Source: an uncultured Opitutales bacterium (GTDB lineage: Bacteria; Verrucomicrobiota; Verrucomicrobiia; Opitutales; Intestinicryptomonadaceae). From it: DNA of 47,569 nucleotides. Every line of letters begins with the position of its first letter. Within the stretch, counting starts at the first letter, position 1. This document shows, piece after piece, positions 35,776 through 45,397 of the stretch. The stretch spans positions 1 through 47,569 of the forward strand of contig CALXQW010000021.1 of NCBI GenBank assembly GCA_944390805.1, written 5' to 3'. The position numbers and the translations under genes are program-made. A model generated the notes under the pieces. It was not told the origin of the DNA and made no database searches. It saw nothing but the letters and a program-made list of their open reading frames with translations.

Positions 35776-37041
35776 CTATATCTCGTACGGAAGAGGGAAC
35801 TTTTTGCAAAGATCTGTGGCAATCTTCTTTGCCTCTGCTATCTTCGACTCGTCCTCAGGAGCGCTCAAAACCATGTCTATGGCCTTGGCTATAAGCTCCA
35901 TCTGCTCCTCGCCCATTCCGCGCGATGTCACCGCAGCAGTTCCAAGCCTCAGACCGCTGGCTTTAAACGGAGAGCGAGTCTCGCCGGGAACTGTATTCTT
36001 ATTTGTGGTGATATTTGCCTTGTCGAGGGCATTCTGAGCGTCTTTTCCGGTAAGATCCGGATGGCTCTTGCGCAAGTCAATAAGCATAAGGTGGTTGTCG
36101 GTGCCTCCGGAAACCAAACCATAGCCCATTCCCATAAGAGCCTTCGCAAGAGCAGCGCAATTTGCAACAATCTGTCGCTGGTATTCCTTGTACGAATCTG
36201 AAAGCACATCTTTGAAGCATACGGCCTTGGCTGCTATCACATGCATCAAAGGACCTCCCTGATTGCCGGGGAATACGGCGGAATCTATCGCCTTTGCATA
36301 CTGCTCCCTGCACATTATCATGCCACCGCGCGGTCCGCGAAGCGTCTTGTGGGTTGTCGTGGTTACAAAATCGCAATACGGAACCGGAGACGGATGTATC
36401 CCCGCCGCAACAAGACCCGCTATGTGCGCAATGTCGGCCATTAGCATGGCACCGCACTTCTTGGCTATCTGGCCAAAACGCTCAAAATCTATGGTTCTCG
36501 GATATGCCGACGCACCCGCCAATATCAAAGCGGGCTTCTCGCGCATGGCGGTCTCCTCGAGCTTGTCGTAATCTATGCGCCCGGTTTTTTCGTCCACTCC
36601 ATACGGAATTATATTGTAGAATATTCCCGATATATTCTTCGGATGCCCGTGGGAAAGATGCCCGCCATGCTCCAAAGACATGGAAAGAATTTTGTCGCCA
36701 GGCTTGAGAACCGCCGTGTAAACAGCTATGTTGGCCTGCGTTCCGGAGTGGGGCTGCACATTGACATGGTCCGCACCAAAAATTTTCTTTGCGCGATCTA
36801 TGGCAAGATTCTCAACAATATCTACGCACTCGCAACCGCCGTAGTAGCGCTTTGACGGATAACCCTCGGCGTACTTGTTGGTGAGAGTCGTTCCCATTGC
36901 CTGCATAACCGCCGGCAGCGTGAAGTTCTCCGACGCTATGAGTTCTATATGGCTCTGCTGACGCTCTGTCTCAAGCTTGATTGCATTGAAGACTTCCGGA
37001 TCGAAGTCTTTTAGAGATGAATTTTGTATGGGTGTGTTCAT
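35776..37041 (-). CDS. glyA: Serine hydroxymethyltransferase
   Basis: GlyA is a PLP enzyme that converts serine and tetrahydrofolate to glycine and methylene-tetrahydrofolate. The 421 residues are standard in length and carry the family landmarks: [22 protein letters not shown] near the start, [17 protein letters not shown], and the PLP lysine region [15 protein letters not shown] near residue 230. It is the last gene of a five-gene operon, 24 bases after rpiB. Its products, glycine and one-carbon units, are used by the operon's purD and by other purine enzymes, which makes the clustering functional. Confidence 0.98.
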   Translation of the reverse strand: MNTPIQNSSLKDFDPEVFNAIKLETERQQSHIELIASENFTLPAVMQAMGTTLTNKYAEGYPSKRYYGGCECVDIVENLAIDRAKKIFGADHVNVQPHSGTQANIAVYTAVLKPGDKILSMSLEHGGHLSHGHPKNISGIFYNIIPYGVDEKTGRIDYDKLEETAMREKPALILAGASAYPRTIDFERFGQIAKKCGAMLMADIAHIAGLVAAGIHPSPVPYCDFVTTTTHKTLRGPRGGMIMCREQYAKAIDSAVFPGNQGGPLMHVIAAKAVCFKDVLSDSYKEYQRQIVANCAALAKALMGMGYGLVSGGTDNHLMLIDLRKSHPDLTGKDAQNALDKANITTNKNTVPGETRSPFKASGLRLGTAAVTSRGMGEEQMELIAKAIDMVLSAPEDESKIAEAKKIATDLCKKFPLPYEI

Positions 37042-37065
37042 GGTTTATGGAATATTGGAAAACTT

Positions 37066-37530
37066 TTACTTTGAATTGTCAACCTCTGCCGTAGAAGTTT
37101 CAAGCGCAGATATCTTATCTATCCTGCGCAGGTGCCGCCCTCCTTCAAATTCGGTGGAGAAAAATATGCGGGCAAGCTTTAAGGCCAAATCTGCCGATAC
37201 GTATTTTGCCCCAATGCACATTACATTTGCATTGTTGTGAAGCCTGGAAAATTTAGCGCCGTCCTCGTTGAAAAGATACGCTGCTCTAATTCCCCTAACC
37301 TTGTTTGCGGCTATGCTCATTCCTATGCCGCTGGTGCAAATCAGCACGCCAAATTCTGCCTTGCCGGATACAACGTCCATGCCGACTTTCTTCGCGTAGT
37401 CAGGATAGTCTACGGAATCGGTGGAAAAACATCCCTCGTCTAAAACTTCAATTCCGTCGTTGGAAAGAAGTTCCTTCAAAGACTCCTTCAGCTTATATCC
37501 TCCGTGGTCTGACGCTATTGCTACTTTCAT
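37066..37530 (-). CDS. rpiB: Ribose-5-phosphate isomerase B
   Basis: RpiB interconverts ribulose 5-phosphate and ribose 5-phosphate in the pentose phosphate pathway. The 154 residues show the family opening VAIASDHGGYKLKESLKE, the active-site segment CTSGIGMSIAANKVRGIRAA (catalytic Cys in place of the commoner Cys-Gly context) and RLHNNANVMCIGAKYV. It lacks relation to RpiA. The ATG overlaps the phosphatase stop by four bases, so translation is coupled, and glyA follows by 24 bases. Ribose 5-phosphate is the precursor of PRPP for purine synthesis. Confidence 0.96.
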   Translation of the reverse strand: MKVAIASDHGGYKLKESLKELLSNDGIEVLDEGCFSTDSVDYPDYAKKVGMDVVSGKAEFGVLICTSGIGMSIAANKVRGIRAAYLFNEDGAKFSRLHNNANVMCIGAKYVSADLALKLARIFFSTEFEGGRHLRRIDKISALETSTAEVDNSK

Positions 37531-38018
37531 TTTTCCATCTCCTTTTTCAGATACTCCAAAAGGGCTGGAACACCAGAGATTATATCGTCCCTGACATTCT
37601 CGTAGGTCTTCAGACCTGCACCGTATGGGTCGAAAATGTTTTTGTCGCGGGCGTTCTTGACTAGGGAAAGCAACGTGAATGCCCTCGGTGGCACGGAATC
37701 TGGAAAACGCGCGCGCACGCTGTCAAGATGGCTCTCGTCCATGGCAACAAGCGCAAAACATTCGTCAAGCAGCTTCTTGCTTATAGGAGTTGAAAGATGC
37801 CCCTTCAGCTTTATGCCAACCTTCTCCAGCGCTTTGACCGAGTTCTCGCTTGCAGGATCACCACCAAATGTTCCCGTACCCGCAGAACATATCTCCAAAG
37901 ACTTCCTTATATCTCCCGCCGGCAATGCGTCCACCGCAGACTTAAATATAGCCTCGGCCATGGGCGAACGGCATATGTTGCCAGTGCACAAAAATATAAC
38001 TTTATTTCTCTTAGACAT
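37527..38018 (-). CDS. Low-molecular-weight protein tyrosine phosphatase family
   Basis: The 163 residues open with VIFLCTGNICRSPMAEA, the CX5R phosphatase loop (Cys11, Arg17) of the LMW-PTPase / arsenate reductase superfamily. A FDPYG segment late in the protein provides the probable general acid Asp. In bacteria such proteins control exopolysaccharide kinases or, in related forms, act in arginine-phosphate removal or sugar-phosphate hydrolysis. The gene overlaps purD by eight bases and rpiB by four. The phosphatase-rpiB pair is conserved in many bacteria, which hints at a housekeeping role, but the target is unknown. Confidence 0.9.
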   Translation of the reverse strand: MSKRNKVIFLCTGNICRSPMAEAIFKSAVDALPAGDIRKSLEICSAGTGTFGGDPASENSVKALEKVGIKLKGHLSTPISKKLLDECFALVAMDESHLDSVRARFPDSVPPRAFTLLSLVKNARDKNIFDPYGAGLKTYENVRDDIISGVPALLEYLKKEMEK

Positions 38019-39312
38019 TGTCCCTCCCGGACGAATTTCTCCTCAGCTGCCTATAACCTATATCCTTCCTGTAAAATGCCCCCGCAAACGACGCCTTTGC
38101 ACATAGCGCGTATGCCTTTTCAAGAGCAGCCTCAAGCGTATCGGCAACAGCTGTCATATCCAAAACCCTGCCTCCGTTTGTAACAAGCTTGCCGCCGGAA
38201 ATCTTCGTACCCGCATGAATTATGTAGGTATCTGGATCCTCAATATCCGGAAGGGTAATTTCGTCTCCCTTCCTGTAATTTTGCGGATATCCACCCGCGC
38301 ACATCACAACCGTGGCAGCATAGCCTTTTCTTATCTTTACCAAAGAAGGATCCAACCTGCCCAAAGCAATGTCGTTTAAGGCCTCCAAAACATCGCTTTC
38401 AACAAGAGGCATCAAAACCTGGCACTCGGGGTCCCCAAAGCGAACGTTGAACTCTATCACCTTTGCACCGCTCTTGGTTATCATTATCCCTATATAAAGG
38501 GTACCCCTGTAATCTATACCCTCTTTGCAAAGCCCGTCTAATACAGGAGAAATTATATTCTCCCTGACGTCTTTTAAAACACTCTCCGTTGCAACCGCCG
38601 CCGGCGCGTATGCCCCCATGCCGCCAGTATTCGGACCTTTGTCGCCGTCAAAAACCCTCTTGTGGTCCTGGCTTGGAGGAAGCATTACATAATTTTTGCC
38701 GCAGACCATAAGCATTATGCTAGCTTCCTCTCCCTCGAGCTTCTCCTCGACAACAATCTGCCTGCCGCTCTCGCCAAAAGAATCTCCGCAGAGCATCTCG
38801 CGGGCAGCCTCCACAGCCTCCACCTTACCCGCCGGAACTATAACTCCCTTACCCGCAGCAAGACCGCTTGCTTTCACCACTACGTCAAACGGAGCATTCT
38901 CTATAAATGCCTTGGCGCTTTCAAAATCTTTAAAATTTTCATAAGCGGCTGTCGGCACCCCGTACTTTTTCATGAAGTCTTTTGAGAATGCCTTGCTTGC
39001 CTCAAGCATAGCTCCGCTTTTATTTGGACCATAAACTGCCACGCCCCTGGAGCGCAACTCGTCGGCAAGCCCGCCAGCCAAAGGAACCTCAGGCCCGCAG
39101 ACAACAAGGTCTATAGCATTGTCCAGACAATATGAAACTATACCGTCGAAATCGGAAACCGATATGTTTGGAGTTTCGCAGTCGAGCGCTATTCCGCCGT
39201 TGCCTGGGGCACAGGCCAAAAAGCCAAGCATCGGAGACTTCTTTATAGCCTTTACAAGCGCATGCTCACGCCCGCCGGAGCCTATCACTAAAACTTTCAA
39301 TTTGTTGCTCAT
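38011..39312 (-). CDS. purD: Phosphoribosylamine-glycine ligase (GAR synthetase)
   Basis: PurD joins glycine to phosphoribosylamine using ATP, the second step of purine synthesis. The 433 residues follow the family: VLVIGSGGREHALVKAI at the N-terminus, LVVCGPEVPLAGGLAD, an ATP-grasp domain with VVKASGLAAGKGVIVP, and the QDHKRVFDGDKGPNTGGMGAYAPA signature. Length is normal. It starts 9 bases after the lptF/G-type gene and overlaps the phosphatase gene by eight bases. No other pur gene is in the window. Confidence 0.98.
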   Translation of the reverse strand: MSNKLKVLVIGSGGREHALVKAIKKSPMLGFLACAPGNGGIALDCETPNISVSDFDGIVSYCLDNAIDLVVCGPEVPLAGGLADELRSRGVAVYGPNKSGAMLEASKAFSKDFMKKYGVPTAAYENFKDFESAKAFIENAPFDVVVKASGLAAGKGVIVPAGKVEAVEAAREMLCGDSFGESGRQIVVEEKLEGEEASIMLMVCGKNYVMLPPSQDHKRVFDGDKGPNTGGMGAYAPAAVATESVLKDVRENIISPVLDGLCKEGIDYRGTLYIGIMITKSGAKVIEFNVRFGDPECQVLMPLVESDVLEALNDIALGRLDPSLVKIRKGYAATVVMCAGGYPQNYRKGDEITLPDIEDPDTYIIHAGTKISGGKLVTNGGRVLDMTAVADTLEAALEKAYALCAKASFAGAFYRKDIGYRQLRRNSSGRDNV

Positions 39313-39321
39313 AGTAAACTG

Positions 39322-40461
39322 TTATATAACCTTTCTATACAAGCTTAAGGCAAAAATAAGCATTATAGCAGCCGGCGCAAAAGCCGCCACTACCGGAGAT
39401 ATGTACCCCGCTCCTCCAAGCGCGGAAAATATGTTGTCTATCATATAATACGCAAAGAACATGGCAACCGTCTTGGACACCCCAACCATAGGGTTTGTTC
39501 TAACCCCCGCAACGGAAAACGGTATGGCTATTGCCACAACTATAATGCATATAAGCGGACTAAGCCAAATGTTGTAAAGCCTTACCTCGTACTTCAATGC
39601 CGCAGACTTTGCCGCCGCAGAAACAAGACCCTCCTTAGCAGACGCCTCAAGAAGCTCGTTTATCTCAAACAAAGACAAATCCTTAACGCGCTTCATAGAA
39701 AGCCGCATTATCTCGGGGTCCTCGCGGAAATCCCTATAATACTTCTTATCGAATACTACGCTGCGAACAGCCCTCGACGTGGATACGTCGTAAGAGATCT
39801 CCTGCCCATCGGAAAAGAACCAGCAGCCGTCGACATCGTCGTAGACAGCCTCGCGGGCCATTATCTTTGAGGCTTCCGCACCGTTTTCGTCAAAGCAAGA
39901 CACAAACACGCCCGTAGCCTTGTTTGTGGCCATGCTGAAGGAATTCATTATCCACAATCTGCGATCTTTGCGGTTTGCGAAGCACATCTGCTGTATTTTG
40001 CCTATATTTGACAAATCTCCGGCAGATTTCTTCATCTCGCTTTGGATATGCAAGGTATCCATCATCAGCCTCGATTTCTCAACCGAAGTTGGAACCAGAT
40101 GCGCCGTAATCCAAAATAACCCCAAAGACAGCACCACGCCCGAAATCCACAGGCTCTTTGTTATGCTGAACACATTCAGCCCGGCAGCCCGCATTGCGGT
40201 TATTTCATTGTTGCGGTGCAATGCCCCCAAGACGAATATCAAAGACAGCAACAAGCTTATGGGCAAAATTACAGGTATGAAACTTGGAGTTAGCAGAAGG
40301 TAGTAGTAGACTATCTCGTAAGCGGAGGCTCCGTAGTTTATAAGATCGCCCAGATTGCTGTACATATCGTGCATTATCAGAATGCCGAGCGTCACAAAAA
40401 CCGCTATGGCGAATATTTTCAGCCATTCAAAAAATATGTACCTGTCTAAAATCTTTATCAC
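39322..40461 (-). CDS. LptF/LptG-family lipopolysaccharide export permease
   Basis: LptF and LptG form the membrane part of the LptB2FG complex that extracts LPS from the inner membrane. The 379 residues have the YjgP/YjgQ layout: ILDRYIFFEWLKIFAIAVFVTLGILIM at the start, three N-terminal and three C-terminal membrane segments, and a soluble periplasmic domain between them. The EITAMRAAGLNVFSI segment after TM2 is the conserved coupling region of the family. I cannot tell LptF from LptG. The start codon is GTG with no visible Shine-Dalgarno. The gene leads a five-gene operon whose other members are metabolic. Confidence 0.93.
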   Translation of the reverse strand: MIKILDRYIFFEWLKIFAIAVFVTLGILIMHDMYSNLGDLINYGASAYEIVYYYLLLTPSFIPVILPISLLLSLIFVLGALHRNNEITAMRAAGLNVFSITKSLWISGVVLSLGLFWITAHLVPTSVEKSRLMMDTLHIQSEMKKSAGDLSNIGKIQQMCFANRKDRRLWIMNSFSMATNKATGVFVSCFDENGAEASKIMAREAVYDDVDGCWFFSDGQEISYDVSTSRAVRSVVFDKKYYRDFREDPEIMRLSMKRVKDLSLFEINELLEASAKEGLVSAAAKSAALKYEVRLYNIWLSPLICIIVVAIAIPFSVAGVRTNPMVGVSKTVAMFFAYYMIDNIFSALGGAGYISPVVAAFAPAAIMLIFALSLYRKVI

Positions 40462-40487
40462 TGGAGCTTAAAATATGTTGCGGGCAA

Positions 40488-40504
40488 GCCGGATGGAGTC
40501 CGGC
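40488..40504. other. GC-rich hairpin in the leader of the lptF/G operon
   Basis: GCCGGA-TGGAG-TCCGGC is a perfect 6-bp GC-rich stem 26 bases upstream of the GTG start, in the 169-base divergent spacer. There is no T-tract after it on the minus strand. It could stabilise the leader or act in regulation. Confidence 0.4.
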
Positions 40505-40630
40505 GAAAAAAAACAGATATGCATACTAATTAAAAAAGCCTCCCTGTAAATTAAATTCGCCCGAAAAATTTTTCATAAATGCCATTAAAATGTTTGCAAA
40601 AGCTTAAATGCGGTATTTGACTTTACCCAA

Positions 40631-41536
40631 ATGAAAAACCTTGGCGAAAAACTGCACGAGGCGCGCGTGGCAAGGGGAGTCACCTTGCGCGACGCCGCCG
40701 ATATGACAAAAATACGCATAGACTTCCTCCAGAATATGGAGGACGGCAACTTCGATTTCGACCTGCCGGAGGTTTACAAGCGCGGCTTCATACGCCTGTA
40801 CGCTCAGTTTCTGAGGCTGGATCCCAAGGCCATACACGACGAATACGTAAAGCTTTCGGCGGCGCAGTTCCGCAAGAGCGGCGTTGGGCCGTCGAAATTT
40901 CCCCATTTCAGCAAGCTTGTAACCGAGCTTCATACGGATTCCGCAGCCGACGAGGAGCCAATCAGCACGGAGAACAGGTACGATTCTGCCGACAGCACCC
41001 TGCCCGACGGAACGGACATTCCTTTGGACACAAAGTCTGTTGAGCTGGACAACAAGCCTCCGTATTTCAAGATAGGCGCAATAGTGGCGGCCTTTGTAGT
41101 TGTGGTTATTTTGATAGTTATAATTCTGCGCGACAAAACCTCAATGCCCGAGGAGAATACAGATCTGGGCGGTTCTGTTCCCGCAGCGGAGGCTCCGGCA
41201 GATTCAGCCGCACAAGAGCAGAAGGCGCAAAGTACAGCAGCGGCAGCGCCGTCAACTTTTGAGCCGTACGAGCTTACCATAGCGGCTCTTGGCGACACAT
41301 ACGCTGTAATATATTACGAGTCCGATCCAAGCAAGCCGCTTTTCAGCGGGATGCTGCAGGGCGGAGAACGCAAGAGTTTCACCGTAAACAAGCTTGTGCG
41401 CATAAATCTGACGGACGCCAACCTTGTTAAGATAGACCGCGACGGCAAACCTTTGACTGGCAAAGACGGCAAGCCTCTCGATTTAAGCTCGCGCAAGGGC
41501 CAACTTATACTCAGGCTTGGAGCTCTAAAGAAGTAG
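40631..41536 (+). CDS. rodZ: RodZ-like membrane-anchored HTH protein
   Basis: RodZ links the MreB cytoskeleton to the membrane and peptidoglycan machinery. The 301 residues show the expected order: an N-terminal helix-turn-helix of the HTH_25 type (about 4-75; LGEKLHEARVARGVTLRDAADMTKIRIDFLQNMEDGNF), an acidic linker, one transmembrane helix (about 147-167), an Ala/Pro/Glu-rich periplasmic linker and a C-terminal beta domain (about 205-300) of the DUF4115 type. Orientation would be N-in, C-out. The Dabb gene follows closely. No Shine-Dalgarno is evident at the ATG. Confidence 0.9.
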   Translation: MKNLGEKLHEARVARGVTLRDAADMTKIRIDFLQNMEDGNFDFDLPEVYKRGFIRLYAQFLRLDPKAIHDEYVKLSAAQFRKSGVGPSKFPHFSKLVTELHTDSAADEEPISTENRYDSADSTLPDGTDIPLDTKSVELDNKPPYFKIGAIVAAFVVVVILIVIILRDKTSMPEENTDLGGSVPAAEAPADSAAQEQKAQSTAAAAPSTFEPYELTIAALGDTYAVIYYESDPSKPLFSGMLQGGERKSFTVNKLVRINLTDANLVKIDRDGKPLTGKDGKPLDLSSRKGQLILRLGALKK

Positions 41537-41546
41537 GAGGCTGGGC

Positions 41547-41843
41547 ATGTTGACACATGTTGTAATATTCAGGACCCGCCGCAAGGATATGGCGGATATG
41601 CTTTACGAAGGCGCTAAGAAGCTTGGCGATATAGATTTTGCTCGCGGGTTTTACTGCGGCAAGCCGGTGCCGAGCGCGCGCCCTGTTGTTGACGACTTTT
41701 TTGATGTGGCAATATGCGTTCATCTTGACGACAAAGACGCTCTTGCCCGCTATGCATCAGACCCCATACATGTAAACTTTGTGGAAAACTGCATAAAGCC
41801 AGCCGAGGCAAAGCTTACCGTATTTGATTTTGCGGACGACTAA
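41547..41843 (+). CDS. Dabb (stress-responsive A/B barrel) protein
   Basis: The 98 residues fit the dimeric alpha/beta-barrel Dabb family: N-terminal LTHVVIFRTRRK strand, a helix, a central YCGKPVPSARPVVDDFFDVAICVHLDDKDALARYASDPIHVNFVENCI segment with the conserved YxxxPxHxxF-like region, and a final beta strand. Function is generally unknown; some members act in polyketide or stress pathways. It has the best ribosome binding site in the area (AGGAGG overlapping the rodZ stop), so it is cotranscribed with rodZ. It is cytoplasmic. Confidence 0.92.
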   Translation: MLTHVVIFRTRRKDMADMLYEGAKKLGDIDFARGFYCGKPVPSARPVVDDFFDVAICVHLDDKDALARYASDPIHVNFVENCIKPAEAKLTVFDFADD

Positions 41844-41909
41844 CCCGCAGTTAATCTCTGTAAAAATAGCGCACATTTTGTTAAGCTTTTGAATTTGTAG
41901 GCCGCAAAG

Positions 41910-41947
41910 TTCCCATCAGGCAGATTTCTCATCTGCCAAAGAGGGAA
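41910..41947 (+). promoter_or_regulatory. Hairpin that could mask the cca ribosome binding site
   Basis: TTCCC (41910-41914) pairs with GGGAA (41943-41947), and inside it GGCAGAT (41919-41925) pairs perfectly with ATCTGCC (41931-41937) around TTCTC. The outer right arm lies in the only purine-rich GAGGG site ahead of the cca start. No T-tract follows, so it is not a standard terminator. Confidence 0.45.
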
Positions 41948-41949
41948 TA

Positions 41950-43347
41950 TTGTGCAAAAAAAAATATATGCTGCCAGACTCCAAAGAAGGGCGCGCTGCG
42001 CGCCGCATAGCTGCCGACGTTAAAGAAGCCGGGGGAAAGGCGTATTGCGTTGGCGGAGCAGTTAGAGACATGCTTTTGGGCATAGTTCCAAAAGATATAG
42101 ATTTGGAGATATATTCCCTTAGTCCTGAAAGGATTGAGGAAATTCTGGAGAAGCACTTCAGGGTGGAGAAAGTTGGCAAGAGCTTTGGAGTATGGATACT
42201 AAAAGGGCTGAACATAGATGTTTCAGTGCCTCGAAGGGAGCGCAAGACGGGGGTTTCGCACAAGGATTTTGCGATAGACGCAGACCCGTTTTTGTCGGTA
42301 GAAGAGGCGTGCGCGCGCCGCGATTTCACCGTAAATTCTATTTTATTTGATATAGATAGTTCCCAAATTATAGATCCATTTGGAGGCAGGGAAGATTTGA
42401 AAAATGGCATATTGCGCCATACGTCGGAGCGTTTTTCTGAAGACCCGTTGAGAGTTTTGCGGGCTATGCAGTTTGCATCGCGCTTCAATATGTCTGTAAG
42501 TCCGGAAACGGTGGAACTATGCTCAAAGATAAAGATGGAAGCTCTGCCCGCAGAGCGGATATTTGAGGAGTGGAAAAAGCTTATTTTGAAGGGAAGAAAG
42601 ATATCAATAGGCTTGAAATTCCTGAAGGATTGCGGCTGGATAAAATATTTTCCGGAGCTTGCCGCAACCGACGGCTGTCCGCAGGATCCGTCGTGGCATC
42701 CTGAGGGCGACGTCTTTACCCACACAATGCACTGCATGGATTCTTTCGCAGCAAACCGCATTGGAGACGACCGCGAAGATTTGATAGTTGGCCTTGCAGT
42801 TCTATGTCACGATTTCGGCAAGCCGCTTTGCACAAAGCGCGGAGACGACGGCAAGATACACTCCTACGCGCATGATGTTCTCGGAGCAAGGCCCGCCAGG
42901 GCTTTTCTTGAACGCATGACGAGGGAGAAATCTCTTATAGACTCGGTTATTCCGCTTGTTGAAAGGCATATGGCAATTTTGGACATGTGGCGTTCAAAGG
43001 CTGGAGACTCTGCAATAAGGCGCTTGGCGAACAAAGTCGGGCGGATAGACAGGCTTGTTAGGGTTGACAAGGCAGACAGAGAGGGGCGCCCACCTGTCAT
43101 GGCGGGTCCGTCGCCCCAGGGAGAATGGATTACCCAAAGAGCTGAGGCTCTCGCCATAAAAGATTCGGCGCCAAAACCAATTATAATGGGTAGAGACTTG
43201 ATCTCTCTAGGCTTAAAGCCATCGGAAAAATTTTCAGAAATATTGGGTGAACTCTACGAAGCCCAGCTCGACGGAGCCTTCTCCGACAAGCCTTCCGCCT
43301 TAAGCTACTTGAAGAATTTTCTATCTTCAAAAAAGTTTACAATCTGA
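41950..43347 (+). CDS. cca: CCA-adding enzyme / poly(A) polymerase family nucleotidyltransferase with HD domain
   Basis: The 465-residue frame has the class II nucleotidyltransferase core: AYCVGGAVRDMLLG (about 30-43), the metal-binding KDIDLEIY, ARRDFTVNSILFDID and HTSERFSEDPLRVLRAMQFASRF. A C-terminal HD-type domain follows, with DVFTHTMHCMD, LCHDFGKP and VERHMAIL. This order is that of Escherichia coli-type CCA-adding enzymes that also have phosphohydrolase activity, so tRNA 3-prime CCA addition is most likely; poly(A) polymerase is the alternative. The start is either TTG 41950, five bases after a GAGG site, or ATG 41968 without one. It is 106 bases after the Dabb gene. Confidence 0.92.
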   Translation: MCKKKYMLPDSKEGRAARRIAADVKEAGGKAYCVGGAVRDMLLGIVPKDIDLEIYSLSPERIEEILEKHFRVEKVGKSFGVWILKGLNIDVSVPRRERKTGVSHKDFAIDADPFLSVEEACARRDFTVNSILFDIDSSQIIDPFGGREDLKNGILRHTSERFSEDPLRVLRAMQFASRFNMSVSPETVELCSKIKMEALPAERIFEEWKKLILKGRKISIGLKFLKDCGWIKYFPELAATDGCPQDPSWHPEGDVFTHTMHCMDSFAANRIGDDREDLIVGLAVLCHDFGKPLCTKRGDDGKIHSYAHDVLGARPARAFLERMTREKSLIDSVIPLVERHMAILDMWRSKAGDSAIRRLANKVGRIDRLVRVDKADREGRPPVMAGPSPQGEWITQRAEALAIKDSAPKPIIMGRDLISLGLKPSEKFSEILGELYEAQLDGAFSDKPSALSYLKNFLSSKKFTI

Positions 43348-43657
43348 AGATGCCATCAAATCAGGTTCTGAAAAATAAAAAATTACATTTGAAATGGCAT
43401 ACATATTTGCCTGGGAACTTTTGCGCTATATTCCTAAAAAAACAAATGAGCCTCCCTGCAAAAACCTACGCAAAATTTACAATATCAAGGAATTTTTATA
43501 CGGCGCATTAAATTTCGACACCGCACTGGTATCAATGCCTGTTTATACCCAGTAAAAAAACAGCTAAACTTACAGAATATAACTAAAGTTGAACATAAAA
43601 AAGCGCGGAGCGGCAAATAAATCAGCACACTCCGCGCTTCTTTAAAAAAGAGATTCC
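43348..43657. other. Intergenic spacer between convergent cca and glyQS
   Basis: No gene is seen. ATGCCAT (43350-43356) and ATGGCAT (43394-43400) form a 7-bp inverted repeat just after the cca stop, with a long AT-rich loop and no T-tract. The rest is AT-rich up to the glyQS terminator. Confidence 0.5.
43597..43639 (-). terminator. Terminator of glyQS
   Basis: AAGCGCGGAG (43601-43610) and CTCCGCGCTT (43630-43639) form a perfect 10-bp stem with a 19-base loop. On the minus strand a short T-run follows. Confidence 0.9.
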
Positions 43658-45163
43658 CTACGAATCTATCTTGTCCGACAGATACGCAATAAGCTCGTCA
43701 ACAGACATGCGCTCCTGCTTTGTGGTGTCGCGGTCGCGCAAGGTTACGGAACCGTCCTTCTCAATGGTGTCGAAATCTATCGTTATGCCGAATGGCGTGC
43801 CAATTTCGTCCTGTCTGCGGTAGCGGCGGCCTATGGCGCCGGAGGCGTCGTAGAAGACATTCCATCTGCGCTGGAGTTTCTCGTAAACGGCCCTCGCCTT
43901 CTCAACTATTTCCGGCTTATTCTTGACAAGCGGGAATACAGCCGCCTTGTACGGGGCAACCCTCGGGCTGAATTTCAAGAGAGTGCGCTTTTCAGGAGTG
44001 CCCTTGTCGCTCGGAACCTCGTCTTCGCAATATGCTGCGGTAAGAACAGCAAGGAATGTTCTGTCTACTCCAAGCGAAGGCTCTATAACATGCGGAAGAT
44101 ACTTCTCCTTGCGCTCCTCGTCGAAATACTCAAGATTCTTACCGGAAGCTTTCTGATGCTGAGTAAGGTCGAAATTTCCGCGCACCGCTATGCCCTGCAA
44201 CTCCTGCACGCCATGCGGGAACTTAAATGTGATGTCCGTGCAAGCCTTGGCGTAGTGCGCAAGCTTCTCCTGAGGGTGAACGTCTTCCGAAAGACTGTCG
44301 GCAGGCAAGCCTATGGATACAAACCATTTTTTGCAGTCGTCTATCCATTTTCTGTGCAGGCTCTTCCAATCGTCGTACGGAGATATGAAATACTCTATCT
44401 CCATCTGCTCAAACTCGCGCGAGCGGAATATGAAATTGCGCGGGGTTATCTCGTTTCTGAAGGCCTTGCCTATCTGGGCTATGCCGAAAGGCAACTTAAC
44501 CCTTGAGGTGTCCAAGACGCTCTTGTAGTCGGCAAATATGCCCTGGGCAGTCTCCGGACGCAAATAGGCTACGGCGGTTTCGTCGCGCAAGGCACCTACG
44601 TAAGTCTGGAACATGAGGTTGAAATCGCGCGGAGGCGTAAGAGAGCCAGGCTTGCCGGTGGCAGGAGACGGTATTAAAGCGTACTCGTCCGGACGCGCGT
44701 GGGTGTAGTCGAAAAGCTCAATCTTGTCCAACTTGCCCTGCTTTGCAAGATGACGCTTAAGTTCCAGCGCCTTCTTCTCTGCCTGGGCAAGCATGTCGGC
44801 GTCTTCCAATACGGATACATAACCTATAAGCTCTCCATCAACGGAAACTCTCGCAAAGTAAAGCTGGTCGGCCCTGAAGCGCATCTTTGACTCTTTGCAA
44901 TCGACCATGGGATCCGAAAAACCCGCAACATGCCCAGATGCCTTCCATACATCCGGATGCATTATTATGGAGGCGTCCAAACCCACTATGTCCTCCCTGC
45001 GGTGGACAAAATCTTTCCACCATGCCGATTTAATATTGTTCTTCAGTTCAACTCCCAGGGGACCGAAATCAAAAAAACCGTTGAACCCGCCGTAAATCTC
45101 AGACGAGCGGAACACAAACCCCCTGCGCTTGCAGAGGCCTTCTATCACAGACATGTCGAACAT
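43658..45163 (-). CDS. glyQS: Glycyl-tRNA synthetase, single-chain dimeric type
   Basis: This class II enzyme charges tRNA-Gly. The 501 residues match the alpha2 type also found in eukaryotes, archaea and some bacteria, rather than the alpha2beta2 type of most Gram-negatives. Visible features are the start [122 protein letters not shown] and the C-terminal anticodon-binding domain (about 395-495). It is a single gene with a strong terminator. No T-box-like leader is recognised upstream. Confidence 0.97.
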   Translation of the reverse strand: MFDMSVIEGLCKRRGFVFRSSEIYGGFNGFFDFGPLGVELKNNIKSAWWKDFVHRREDIVGLDASIIMHPDVWKASGHVAGFSDPMVDCKESKMRFRADQLYFARVSVDGELIGYVSVLEDADMLAQAEKKALELKRHLAKQGKLDKIELFDYTHARPDEYALIPSPATGKPGSLTPPRDFNLMFQTYVGALRDETAVAYLRPETAQGIFADYKSVLDTSRVKLPFGIAQIGKAFRNEITPRNFIFRSREFEQMEIEYFISPYDDWKSLHRKWIDDCKKWFVSIGLPADSLSEDVHPQEKLAHYAKACTDITFKFPHGVQELQGIAVRGNFDLTQHQKASGKNLEYFDEERKEKYLPHVIEPSLGVDRTFLAVLTAAYCEDEVPSDKGTPEKRTLLKFSPRVAPYKAAVFPLVKNKPEIVEKARAVYEKLQRRWNVFYDASGAIGRRYRRQDEIGTPFGITIDFDTIEKDGSVTLRDRDTTKQERMSVDELIAYLSDKIDS

Positions 45164-45391
45164 ATATCTTCCCTTATTAAAAAATTTTAGTCACATGAGG
45201 TTAAGAAGCCTAAAACTTTTGTCAACAACGCATCGGCCCAATCTCTCCAATCAAAAAATATAAATATCAGCAAAACGGCAAGAGATTGTAAAAAACAAAC
45301 ATTTAAATACCGTTCTATTACTTTTGCGGTAAAAAAAAGATTTTACAAGGGACAAAAAAAGTCTTTGAATGGCGAAAATTTAACCTTAATA

Positions 45392-45397
45392 TATAAT
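45392..45397 (+). promoter_or_regulatory. Consensus -10 element close to the cstA start
   Basis: TATAAT ends only 8 bases before the cstA ATG. TTGAAT at 45365-45370 is the only -35-like hexamer near it, with a long 21-base spacer. If used, transcription would begin at or next to the start codon. Confidence 0.35.

Noticed and set aside
41916..42761. A 281-codon open frame on the minus strand inside cca
   Set aside because: It lies opposite the conserved nucleotidyltransferase core, and its Ser/Phe-rich product is typical of the mirror of a real gene.
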